Shown piece after piece: positions 26,898 to 44,943 of a DNA stretch of 64,000 nt (positions are counted from its first letter, which is position 1; each line of letters opens with the position of its first letter). The notes under the pieces were generated by a model. The model saw only the letters and a program-made list of their open reading frames with translations, was not told the origin of the DNA and did not search any database. Source of the DNA: Chrysomallon squamiferum (Eukaryota > Mollusca > Gastropoda > Neomphalida > Peltospiridae); contig CM022671.1 in assembly GCA_012295275.1 (NCBI GenBank), positions 3,642,565-3,706,564 on the forward strand. The letters run 5' to 3'. The position numbers and the translations under genes were made by a program.

Positions 26898-28342
26898 TAA
26901 AAGAGAAAGATTTTTTTATTTATGTATGAAATATCAAGTGAAAACACACCAAACCCATTCATAAATTATTTTACATTATTATAACTAACAGTTAACAATG
27001 ATTAAGAATCAAGTAATACATCATTCAGATTCTACTGAAAACAGTTAGTGTATTTTTATTAATAGACTAAAACTAAAAAGGGTGAAGAGTTGTGAATGAA
27101 CCACAGTATCTTTATAACAGTTCAAAGTTCTTCTATTAAATACATTTTTTTTCTAATTCAGTTCTGAAAATCACAGTTGACAAAACTGTTGCACATGATC
27201 TGTGCTAACACTGAAGTGGATGATGACAACATACCTCATCATTACTAATGATGCATGACTCGTGAAGAAGATTGCCAATTTCCTTCAGAGCTTCATTTCG
27301 ATCCTGTTCGTGTTTAGCTAGACTGAAATTGTTTTCTTCCATTGCCTTGTCGATGAGCAATCGTACAGCCTTTATCTGATTCACTGTTAAAGCCTGAAAA
27401 CAGAAATTAAATAATGGCATTGAAAAAAAATAAAAAAAACAAAAAAATAAAACACTATAATTATTTATTATGAAAATGTATAAAGTTGTAAACAATTTCT
27501 ATATATGACAGAAAAGTAAAGAGAGTGACTACAAGTATATACTTTCATCAAAAACAAAAATAATTTTACTTCTGATGATAAATGCCTCACCCATGCATCT
27601 TTATAAGGTCATTATCCTTGATTATCATCAAAGATCAATATTTATTAACCCCACTAGTACACAGATATATATATATTTCACCTGTTGATACCATCGTAAC
27701 TAAACAAACTTTTTCAATTTGCTGGTTAATTATAATAATGCATTATTTGTGAAAACTGATATTATAATTATGGAACAAATATAATAATCACTTGAAAATG
27801 TATTTACTTTTGAATCTGTAATGACAGAAGCATTTTAATCTAGTTTATCAGAAAATACCTGTAACTGTTCTGCTGTAACTTCTTCCAGATTGTTAGCAAC
27901 TTCCTCAGGCACATTTTCATCAGTCCCAACTGCCTCCTTAGCCTAATTAAAACACATAAAATAACTGAACTACTATACAAAGATATTTCTGAATCAGAAT
28001 TCTCTCTTTTCTTTTACTTATTATGTTATTTTTATAACTGATGACAAAAGTTTGAAACAGAAAAGAATATATTTTTCACACATTTTTAATTAACTTTATT
28101 TTATGTTTACAACACATGATGGATATATAAATATTTTTATTGTTTACTAACAAATATTATAACATTTGAAAAAAAAAAAAACTACTGATCTTGTACTGAA
28201 GACTGAAAATTATCATTTACCAATGAATATGCATATATTCCTGAGTTGTATTACCATTCAACAGATTATCATTATATGCTTTTTGACATTTTTTAATGTT
28301 ATTTTTTAATCTTTACTTTATGTAATAATAATCATAATAATA

Positions 28343-28392
<50 letters not shown>

Positions 28393-29084
28393 AAAAAACA
28401 ACTAGCTTGTCAATTAAATATACTATCATATAATTACACAATATTATAAATATACCTTCATTTTCTGGCCAATTGTCTTGCTACATAAATTCTTCTGTCG
28501 ATTTAGTTGATCTGCCCGAAATCTCACTGAAATTAAAACAAGATTGTAACATGATTTATTAAGAAATGTAAGTATTGTAACTTTCATAACATCCAGAACT
28601 CTAATATTTACACAGCAAAATAAAGTTACTTAAAAATCTATATAATAATAGTGTCAACAATATTGAAACTCATAAATATGTTTGAGATTATCTTCATTTT
28701 CACTGTTACTTGTACTAAACTGGCAGTCAATCATGAATTAATTAAAGTAAAATATTTATTTTTGTCTTTTATTAAATTGTTAACTTTCAATTATGAGATG
28801 TTTTTATAGCAATATTTGTTAAAAAATACAAATTAAAATTATAACTAACAACAACAATAATAAATAAATACATTAATTAATTAATAAAAACAAAAATTTA
28901 AATTAAAAACAATCCGGAACCGATTCAATATTCAGATTTTTGACTTACTTTTTCTCCATGCTGTATCGTGCTCAATCACTTTGTCTACCAAAGTTACATC
29001 TTTAAATCTCTTCGCTTGATTTTCTTTGATTTTGGCTGGATCGCCGCCTTTGTCTGTTCTAAATAATTCAATGTCTAAAACCAT
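23286..29084 (-). CDS. SARS1: Seryl-tRNA synthetase, cytoplasmic, complete
   Basis: Class II aminoacyl-tRNA synthetase that charges tRNA-Ser (and tRNA-Sec) in the cytosol. Exons in minus order: 29084-28949, 28526-28456, 27942-27859, 27393-27235, 26628-26488, 26222-26067, 25756-25535, 24992-24863, 24476-24319, 23971-23842, 23404-23286. The sum is 1506 nt, 501 aa (human 514), with all phases consistent. The N-terminal coiled-coil tRNA-binding arm spans residues 1 to about 150 ([27 protein letters not shown]). Motif 1 is near 215-235 ([15 protein letters not shown]). Motif 2 is near 300-323 ([20 protein letters not shown]). Motif 3 is near 425-450 ([20 protein letters not shown]). The serine-site segment [15 protein letters not shown] is intact. 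The C-terminal extension is short and lysine-rich ([13 protein letters not shown]). The start is the only ATG upstream of the conserved N-terminus and matches the human start. Intron 4 hosts a GA-tailed repeat element. Confidence 0.98.
26738..26894 (+). repeat. GA-tailed interspersed repeat, copy A
   Basis: The element starts gtgttggaataattata, contains aaacaatattttaaagacct and gaaagatggatggattatga, and ends in an uninterrupted (GA)n tract from 26823 to 26894. The same sequence recurs at 37596-37773 with two extra internal segments. It lies in the intron between SARS1 exons 4 and 5. No ORF or terminal inverted repeat was seen, so this is a short non-autonomous repeat of unknown class. Confidence 0.8.
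28342..28391. repeat. (TAAA)n microsatellite
   Basis: A run of TAAA units in the SARS1 intron between exons 2 and 3, in otherwise AT-rich DNA. Confidence 0.8.
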
Positions 29085-29240
29085 TTTGTTTTAGATGACG
29101 TCCTTCGTGTAAATAGTAAAACTGGTGAAATCTAACGTCAATACACCACCTGCCGGTATATCAACGTGGGCTATGTAACGCATGCGCATAGGCTAAATAT
29201 CGGGATCATTTTGTGCATTATTCCAGTTTGCTTTTGTTTA
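29085..29240 (-). promoter_or_regulatory. SARS1 proximal promoter with NRF1-like site
   Basis: The 150 bases before the SARS1 start are less AT-rich than their surroundings. They contain acgcatgcgcat at 29178-29189, a near match to the palindromic NRF-1 consensus YGCGCAYGCGCR. No TATA box is evident, which fits a housekeeping promoter. The site assignment is by consensus only. Confidence 0.5.
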
Positions 29241-30573
29241 AGTGTAATAAAACAAAAAGAAATCCATTTATATATTATTTCATTTATTGTATAATTGTTT
29301 TGAATATCACTGGAATTAGATTATTTAATAAGTAATCAATTTGAAACTATGAATTCAAAAAAATGTTAGGCACAAACAATACTCCCACTTTCACATGATT
29401 ACATCACTTTATTTTTGGTTATTGCAACGTCTTTCGTTGTGTTTACAAAATTATTTAAATTCTTTAAAATTTGATTGCATTCATAGTGTATTTGTATTGT
29501 TAATGTTATAGCACCCAGCAATAGCCTAAATAACTTGTTTGAATAACATCTCTTTAATGATTTTTAATTCAATTTTCTTTTTTTCTATTCCTTTGTTGTT
29601 GTTTTTTCATTAAAAAAAAAAAATAAAAATTAAAAAAAAAAGAAAATAAACTGATAAATATTTTATTAAGAAATGTAAGTATTGTTAAAGTATCAAATTA
29701 AAAAAATATATATATTTTCTACAATAAATTTAATACAAAATGCAGAACATTTACACATTTCATTATGTTAATACAGTAATTAAAGTTTATTAACAAGACT
29801 ATAACTAGAAGAATTTTGTGCAGACTAACACAGGATATTTAGTTATTCATCAAGAAAAAACCTTTTTAGTATATCTGTAAATGAGGTATATTTTATTATT
29901 ATTTTTTTTTAATGGATCCATAATCCATGCAGTGACAAAATGTGTTTCATTATTTGTTCCAATATATTATTAGATTGACTGCCCTACTTTGTTTTACATT
30001 TTTCAAGTGATATTAGTTGTTAAGTAGTAAAAACAAACAACAACAAAATGTAACCCCAAAAACTTCAAAAAATAAAATGAATTAACAAACAATTTTCTGG
30101 CCTCATTATAAACATTTGGTTGATTTTTGTTACTATCAATGGGTCTCAAACACCCCTTCAAAACAACAACATGAAACAAGAAAAATAACAAATAAAAAAA
30201 AAAAATAATAATAAAAAAAAATAATAATACAAACAACATGAACCAAAATCAAAAAGAAATTTCAGTATCAACAAAACAATTTTATACTACATTACATTTT
30301 TATGTATAAAGACACAAAAGAATAAAGTTAGAAACACGGTAAAAAGTGTAAAAATTGTTTTAACACTAGTATATTATGTGAACAAAGAAACAAACATGCA
30401 CATACTTGCACAAACATCATACAAACTATACTTCATTTAATATTAGTCCTTTTCTCTCACATTAGTTAATTAAGTGCTGTATGTTATTATTAATGAAAAT
30501 AAATGCTTATTTATTATATTTTTCATTCACAGTATTAAAATTTTTGTTAATAAAAATAATGAAAAAATAAAAA
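29241..30573. other. AT-rich gap between SARS1 and PM20D1
   Basis: Holds the distal upstream DNA of SARS1 and the 3' UTR of PM20D1. A TTTATT at 30510-30515 reads AATAAA on the minus strand about 60 bases beyond the PM20D1 stop, a plausible poly(A) signal. Otherwise it contains A/T runs and no credible coding sequence. Confidence 0.5.
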
Positions 30574-36917
<6,344 letters not shown>

Positions 36918-37595
36918 TTTGTCCAAATGATCACATGACTACCAGCTAAGCTTAAAAAACCCGGCAACATTCGTTGAACTCCGGTATCCTTTTATAATCA
37001 GAATATAGTCCGAATAACGTGATTGTAAACATGTTTTCCTACTTTCGTTTGGATTGCCAGCTATGTGTCATGTCAAGGTTAAGGCCAGGCTCTGTAGGTG
37101 TGGTGAAATACGCAAAGATGATTCGATAAAAGCATCAACCAAGCGCCCTTCCATTATTTTACAGTAATAGGGGTGAAATATTTTCCAAAACATTTTGTTA
37201 CAGTGTAAATGCTAAATAATTTCCAAAATTTTAAAATATTTTATTCACACGATACTAGTTTGTTTTCATGATATATAAACTGAACATAGCAAAACTTAAG
37301 AAATGAAATACCGCGTCAGCCGAACTATCCTGACAACCCTAAACCCGTTGTAGTGATAATTCTGCGTGTAACATCGTGTTTGTTGTATTAGGGTTTCTTG
37401 CAGACGAGTTAACAGAAGAAAACAGAAGTTTTATTTACAGAGGTATTTGGTTAATGCAGGTTATTTGTTTATTTTTCGTTTATAAAGACATAATATTTAT
37501 GATGTAACATTACTAACATTTGTAGAAATTTGTCATAACTGTTTTTTTTTTTCTTTCTTTAATGTTACCAAATGTTTACAAATAGTACATTACAT

Positions 37596-37705
37596 GTGTT
37601 GGAATAATTATATACGCTACTGAGAAACAATATTTTAAAGACCTTCCATTTTGTAAGTTTGTAACAGTGTCTTGTATTCTGTCTAGTTTTTGAAAGATGG
37701 ATGGA

Positions 37706-37773
<68 letters not shown>
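37596..37773 (+). repeat. GA-tailed interspersed repeat, copy B
   Basis: Second copy of the element at 26738. It shares gtgttggaataattata, aaacaatattttaaagacct, ccttccattttgta and gaaagatggatggattatga, followed by (GA)n. It carries two internal segments absent from copy A, a ctactgag octamer and about 30 bases after ccattttgta. Confidence 0.8.
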
Positions 37774-37777
<4 letters not shown>

Positions 37778-38439
37778 GACTCTTCCATGCAGTTTAATGC
37801 CTCAACGATACATTTCTAACCTTCTCTCCTGTATTTAATTGTAGTTTCAACATATGTCACTGTGTTACGACACTGTCATTTGTTTGCTAGGGCAGCACAA
37901 TGGAGTTGTGTGTATTAACTCAATTTCATGAATACACACACATGCTGCATCACTAGCTTGTGACTTGATCTTTTGTTCACTGTTCTGGGTCATGAGCATC
38001 AAGCTTGTAAAGAAGAATATAATAGATATATGATTTCACACGCAGAATCAAAAATAAATAAAGCATGTAAAGAAGAATAGGTACAGATATATGATTTCAC
38101 AAACACAGTAGAAAAGTAAATAAGCCTCTAGCAGTAGATTGAAACTCTTTTTTTTTTCTTTCAACATTATTGGTTTTATTTTTGTAATGTAATAATTTAA
38201 TTTAAATGCAGAATTAAATAGTTAGCTACCACCATATGATCAGTCTTGATATTGTCATTGTTTGTTATTTGCAAAGTTTTATGTCAGAATGCAACAATCA
38301 TATGGAACTATATTCAATGTCTTATCTTATTTATATTACCATAAGCAGATTTGTAATGCAGTAATGTTTTTAACAATCACAGGACTAATTTATGTTCTGG
38401 CAGGAAATATACTTGTTTACTCATTAGATGCCAAATTGT

Positions 38440-38655
38440 GATTTTTAATTATCAAAATTATTCCCTGATCCATTAGCATCTTTCACCAGCTACCAGCAAT
38501 AAATTAACTTTATCTTCTCACTGTCAAGATAGTACATGCCACATACCTTGATAAAGCCCTGAGTGGAATGGGTAATAATGAAAACAACAGACAGAAGAGA
38601 TTTGATCTTACAACCTGCTATCTCTCAGACAACCACTCTAACCACTAAACATTCA
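38440..38655 (-). mobile_element. tRNA-derived SINE-like element
   Basis: Read on the minus strand, the head has TAGTGGTTAGAGTGG, a good RNA polymerase III A box, and about 30 bases on AGGTTGTAAGATCAAATCT, a degenerate B box. The tRNA-like head is followed by a unique tail with CCACTCAGGGCTTTATCAAG, ending in AT-rich DNA. The layout fits a tRNA-derived SINE. Only one copy is seen here, so family and borders are uncertain. Confidence 0.6.
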
Positions 38656-38929
38656 TTTGCTTGACTGAGTGTGACTTACTGACCTAATTCTAACATAAAA
38701 TCTGTCACTGTTATTGTTATAAAATATTGCTCAAAAAGTTCCTGGACATGATGCAAGTATTTCAGGTGTTTATACCAATAATTGCCTGAAAATTTACTTT
38801 TATGTGGGTCAAGGTCATTGCCTCAGGCCTAAGTTAAATGAAGCTGTTATGGAATAGTATTACCTGTATAAAGTTACTTGTGATTCACACTACCTGCTTA
38901 TACTTAGGTATATGTATTCTTCAAGGATA

Positions 38930-39180
38930 TATTCACATACATACATACATACATATATACATATATATATTATACACACACACCCACACACAGAAACACA
39001 TATACATACAAATATGTATATATATTATTATAAATAAATATGCATTCATATATAAATTTACATAAATACACATACATACACATATAAATATACACATACA
39101 TATGTCCATACATGCATGTTTACATGGATACGTACTTGCATACATACATGTATATGTAAATACACTTATACATTCAGGTA
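38930..39180. repeat. (ACAT)n-rich low-complexity tract
   Basis: Interrupted CATA/TACA tetranucleotides with CA runs. ORFs here encode only Tyr/Ile/Cys/His runs and are not genes. Confidence 0.8.
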
Positions 39181-40221
39181 TACAACGTCATATATAATCT
39201 GTTTGTTTTCTTTCTCTGTGTATGATAAAAATCATAAAGATTTAGTACTGCAGATTAATTTAGTGTATAGTAAAAATCTAAACCAAAGAACTGTCAAAAA
39301 AGGAAAACAAACAACTGAAATGAGATAATGTTTTATCAGACATGTACTAATTCACCAAGTACTTGATACAGTGAGTGAAATTGCGGCCAGTGTCAAAGTG
39401 TGAAAGATCAGTTACTCTTTCATTCACATTATTCACATTATTCACAAAGTTCAACAACCACTTCTGCATCTCCACTGAAACAGATTTATCTACACTAAGC
39501 CTCTTATTAGTATATGGCATAGCAGATTACTGATATTGTGTTACGTAAATATATCAAGTCCTTTCATGTCATAATTGAAAGTACATTTTATGGACTGGAT
39601 GTGTGATTAGATAAATAAATATAAAAAATTGTTTGTTATAAACTGAGGAAAAGAATTAAAATTTTAAAGTAAAAACCCATCAGCAACATAATTCTGTAAT
39701 AATAATATATATGTTTAAGAAAGAATTTGACAAAATGGAGGAATTAGATTTTTAGACATGGAAATTTATGCATCTCTCTAAGTTTGTTTATCTTTCTTAT
39801 TTACGTCTATAAGTTCATTTTTCTGTCCACCAATTCATATACTACTCAGATTGATCATCCATCAATCCATCCATCCATCCATTCATCCAATCACCCATTT
39901 ATCTAAACATCTGCAGAGCCACCCATCATCTACTAGTCCACTGATACAGCTGTCCTTTCAGTGTCAGATTCACATAAGAACTAACTCATTCATGCGTGCA
40001 TTCAAACATGCATTTTTCCATTTTCCATCCTGCATCCTATGTATCAGTCTGTCCTTCAGTCCATCCACCCACCACATTTAAAAGTACAGTAATTTTTTTA
40101 CACTTTTATTTGAGTTTTAGATACACAGTATAAATACTGATGATAAAGATCAGAAAAAACTGTACAGATTAGAAGCTGTGATTTGATTGGTTGTTTTCTG
40201 TTTCAGAGAGCCCTGAGAACA

Positions 40222-43199
40222 ATGAAAATCGCTGTGATTGGTCAGTCTATGTTTGGAGCGGAGGTGTTCCGTCTGCTTCAGAAAGATGGTCATGACATTG
40301 TTGGAGTGTTTACAATTCTAGATGTTAATGGAAAACCTGACCCTCTAGGTGTGTTATCAGATTGTTTGTGTGTGTCATGTGTGGGCAGAAAAGATAAATG
40401 AGTGTATTTTTACATGTGCTGTTATGTCATAAGCTAATCTACTTAGTATGTTTTTAGTTTTGTAAGTGACCATGAAGGAAGCACTGTGTAAAACAGACAG
40501 GCTCAAAACCAAGACTGAAAATTAAGACAATAAAAACAATAATAATATTAAAATAAAATAAAGGAAATAAACACAAAAGAAACAATAAAAATACCTCATT
40601 TAAACATAAGAAGAGTTTATGTTCATATAAGTAGGAATATGAGAACCACATTAAAGACTTCTCATAATAAATGGTGCAAAGTATTATTCACGTTCACACT
40701 TCCTTGAATGCAAACATTAAAGTTTTTATAATTCAATATTTTTATAACTCATTAATTTCAAAGTTCTTTGAAGTATTTTTTTCTCAGTTATTTATAATTT
40801 TATTAACTTGAAGTTTGTTCACTGTGTTACTAGGTCATCTGCCTTTTTCTTCTTATTAACATGAGATTCGTTTCATACATTAATACAGTTTTCTTTAACA
40901 AACTAAATTCTTATATATTTTTTAAAATGTCACTTTGATGATGTTCCGTGGTAAATTAAATGATGCAAAAATATCTTTCATGACAAAAAGTACCTTGTTT
41001 TTTTTTTTGTACTCTTCCTAAGTCAGTTTATACGAATTTGGCAAACTAACAATTTACATGACATCTCTTTTACAAAATGTAAATAATATTTACATGAACA
41101 TCATTGTGTAATTCACTATAAAAAGGCATAATTAAAGCTGTTATAATGTAATATAATGAGTAATATATAGATCTACTGACACAGATAACAACAAAAATAG
41201 CCACCATTTGCATCTTCATTTGCATACTGTCCAGCTGTTCCATTATTAGAGAATGTTACATCATTTTTTATTTAACACTTTAGTGATCATTGTGGTCATT
41301 AAACTCTTGAATACTGAATATCACCAAGTACTATTTTCTACAGTTACCGAACTTTCACACTGTGTACTTTTACCATATAACTCTAGCAGCAAGCTAAAAC
41401 TTGGTTATTAAAGCACTGGTCTGAGGTTTTATGGGATCCTTCATCTTTTATACAACACTTTAACTATTACTCTGTTACATTGGCTGAATTACTGGAATAT
41501 TACAGTATTCTGACACGACAGTTTCTGAATTTTCTTACTGCATAGTTTTATGGTATCTAACAGTCAAACTCAGTTATTAAAACGTTGGTGTGAGAATTTA
41601 TGGGATCTTCACTAAACGCATTAATGTATATGACATAAAGCTCATGCACTTTGAGCTGTTGCCTCTGGCATGTGCATATAAAAGCTCCTTTACTGCAAAA
41701 CTCTAAGTGTAATTCATTAAATGGCTCTAGGCAATTTTCTTTCATAGGATTTATGAAAAAATGATGTTTAACATTTAATAATTAAGATTTTGTGGTGTTA
41801 TTTATTCACTTTGTAAGCAGTGGTTTTTGTTTGTTTGTTTGTTTTAAAAGTCTCTGTCCCCCCCCATAAAACCACCAGCATATGGTGGACATCTGCAGTA
41901 TGTGGATGTGTCCAATAGCATTCATTTATTATTTCATTTATTCATTCATTTAGTCTTTCATCCATCTACTTAGTAACCTAAGTAAATAATATTTAATTCA
42001 TTTGAATGTAAATTTGTCCTTTCATTCATTTATTCATCCATCCACTATATATCACTCAGGCACATTAACAAAAGTTAACTGATTTATTTGTTCATCTACC
42101 CATTCATCCAGTTATTCATTCGTTCATTTGTTCATTAATTAATTGATTTCTTAATTCATTTATCCACACATCCACCTACTTATTCATCTCCTACCAAGCA
42201 AAAATAAAAAAATTACAAAAGAAACCCAAAGAAAGAAGAAAAAAAGCAACTCCTTTAAACATTAGAAACTTTTTCATTCCTGAACCTCTTTAAAAACCTC
42301 TCACACTAAGATGTGAAGTAATTTTATGTTAATGCAAAAACTTATAAAGATTTTATAAATCCAAAATTTGTTAACTTGTTTGTCCATCAATCAACCATTT
42401 CAACCACCCATCCATTGGTCCATCATTCCATCCATTTTATGTGAACATCAAAAATTATCAAGATCTTAAAAATCAAAAAAAAATAATTCATTAAGTTGTT
42501 TGTCCATCAATCAGTCAATTCATCTATCCATCATTCCATCCATTTTATGTGAACGTCAAAAATTATCAAGATCTTAAAAATCAAAAAAAAATAATTCATT
42601 ACATTGTTTGTCCATCAATCTGTCAATACATCTATTCATCCATATGCCCATCCATCTATCTATCTCTCCATCCATTCATTTGTTTGTTATCACTGCAGCT
42701 GTAGCAGCAGAAGAGAAGAATGTTCCAGTGTTCAAGTACAAGAGATGGCAGTTGAAGAAGGAGGCAGTCCCAGAGGTGGTGGAGGAGTACAAGTCGGTAG
42801 GAGCAGAGCTGAATGTGATGCCGTTCTGCTCGCAGTTTGTGCCGATGGAGGTGATCACGTTCCCCAAGTACCAGTCTATCATCTATCACCCATCACTTCT
42901 ACCTCGACACAGAGGAGCATCAGCTATCAACTGGTACATTTTTTTTTTTTTTTTTAGAGTGTTCCTTAAAATAGGCCAAAATCTATTCTATAATGTTATT
43001 TTGATGCTGGTAAATGGAAAAATATACTTTATAGTGTTTTTAAAAAAAAAAAATTTTTTATATATATAGGAGAATGGCAAAATTAATTGTATAGAATTAT
43101 TTTATATTAGCAAATGGAAAAACGTTGATGAATGAATGAATGAATGAATGAATGAATGAATGAATGAATGAATGATTGAATGAATGAATTAATGAATTA

Positions 43200-43230
<31 letters not shown>

Positions 43231-44902
43231 TTATTTTTGTTTATTTATTTATTTATTTAGTTTATTTTTGTTTATTTATTTGTTTATTTTGTTTATTTAT
43301 TTTGATTATTTTTGTTTGTTTGTTTGTTTGTTTGTTTGTTTAGGACTCTGATACAAGGGGACGAGAGGGCAGGGTTCTCTATTTTCTGGGCTGATGATGG
43401 TTTGGACACTGGACCAGTTTTACTGCAGAAACAAACATTTGTAGACCCCAATGACACCGTTGACACCCTCTACAACAGATTCCTCTTCCCTGAGGGCATC
43501 AAGGCCATGGTGAGTAAATATTTGTTTTACAACACCTCAGCATTTTTAATATCAAAGTATGCCTGCAGCGATATGAACAAATGATCTAATAAAACTGTAC
43601 ATACTGCCAAGTTAGTGATTATGGCAATCTAATAAAAAATAATATTGTTACAAAACATTTGAATGCCACCATTTCAAACAGGAGTTGTGATGTTACTACA
43701 ATAACTCTCAAACTTATAGCTGTATTTTTTCTGACAATCCTAGAACAAACTTAAGAGAAAGTTGGTCTGTTCTACATGGAGTGATGTCACAATTTTAGGA
43801 AAATATCAAAATCTGGATATTATTGAATTATACTCAGTTGTTATTAGACTTTATTATTAATTAAGAATGGACCACAATACCCCCAAAAAATCCACAAACA
43901 AATAAATCATAACATAGAAGTGAACAGAATATGTTTAGACTAATTCTTCATATCACCAGAAGTACCGTTTAGCTATTTTTATTAAAGAAAAAAAAGCTAT
44001 GATGATGGTATTGACTGATACAGATTTTTATTTATTTTTTGTTACAGGGGGAAGCAGTACAGCTGATTGTTGATGGAAAAGCCCCAAGACTGGTTCAGCC
44101 TGAAGAAGGGGCAACATACGATGCTATGATTAAAAGGATAAAGTTGAGGTGGATAAGAAGGGAGATAATTTAAGAAAAATAATATTTAACAAATCCACAG
44201 TTCTAACTAATTTGCAAAATCAGCTGCTCACAAAATTGATGCTCATTAGAAATTTCAAAAATTCCATTTTATAATGTATCTTCACTGCTTTGGATTTTTA
44301 CATATTCTCTTTCTCTCACTCACTGTCTCACTCTCTCTTTCTCTGTAAAAACAGAAATAGGATGTTTCTTGACCAGTGTTAGTAGTATTTTGAGACACAA
44401 GGGAACGCAGTAAAATAATACACTATTTGTGTATATGTCTGTGTGTATATAAGTACGTATGTATATATGTATATATATATATATTTGTTTATTTACTTGA
44501 TATTAAACTTTCAGATAAACTGGAACCAGACAGCTAATGATCTTCACAATTTTATCAGAGGTAACGACAAAGTGCCTGGTGCTTGGACGACTGTCAATGG
44601 TGAGGTAAGAAATTTCATTTTAACAGAGAAAGAAAATGATACACAGATCAGTTGACAGAGGAGAAAGAAAAACATGTAAGAGAAATTGACAGAAGAAGTA
44701 AAAAAAAAAAAAAAAAAAAAAGAAAAAAAAAGATGGAGAGAATGGAAGGTAAGCTAGGAAGGAGAGAATGGATTAGAAACAAAAGACAGAAAGGAATAAG
44801 TTATAAAAAGTTAACTATGCTGTATGCTGTAAATATATATATATATATATTATATATGTATAAACAAACTATGTAAAAAACAAAATATATATCCATATAC
44901 AG

Positions 44903-44943
<41 letters not shown>

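Larger units (their letters stand above)
36918..40206. promoter_or_regulatory. Divergent region between PM20D1 and ALDH1L1
   Basis: This 3.3-kb gap holds both promoters. A TCACATGA E-box-like word lies at 36931-36938, just upstream of the PM20D1 start codon. The ALDH1L1 side should contain at least one upstream noncoding exon, because the first coding exon is preceded by an acceptor at 40206. I could not place that exon. The region also holds one SINE-like element, one GA-tailed repeat, and (ACAT)n-rich DNA at 38930-39180. Confidence 0.45.

Noticed and set aside
38838-39328. Short ORFs rich in Tyr, Ile, Cys and His
   Set aside because: Translations of (ACAT)n repeats.
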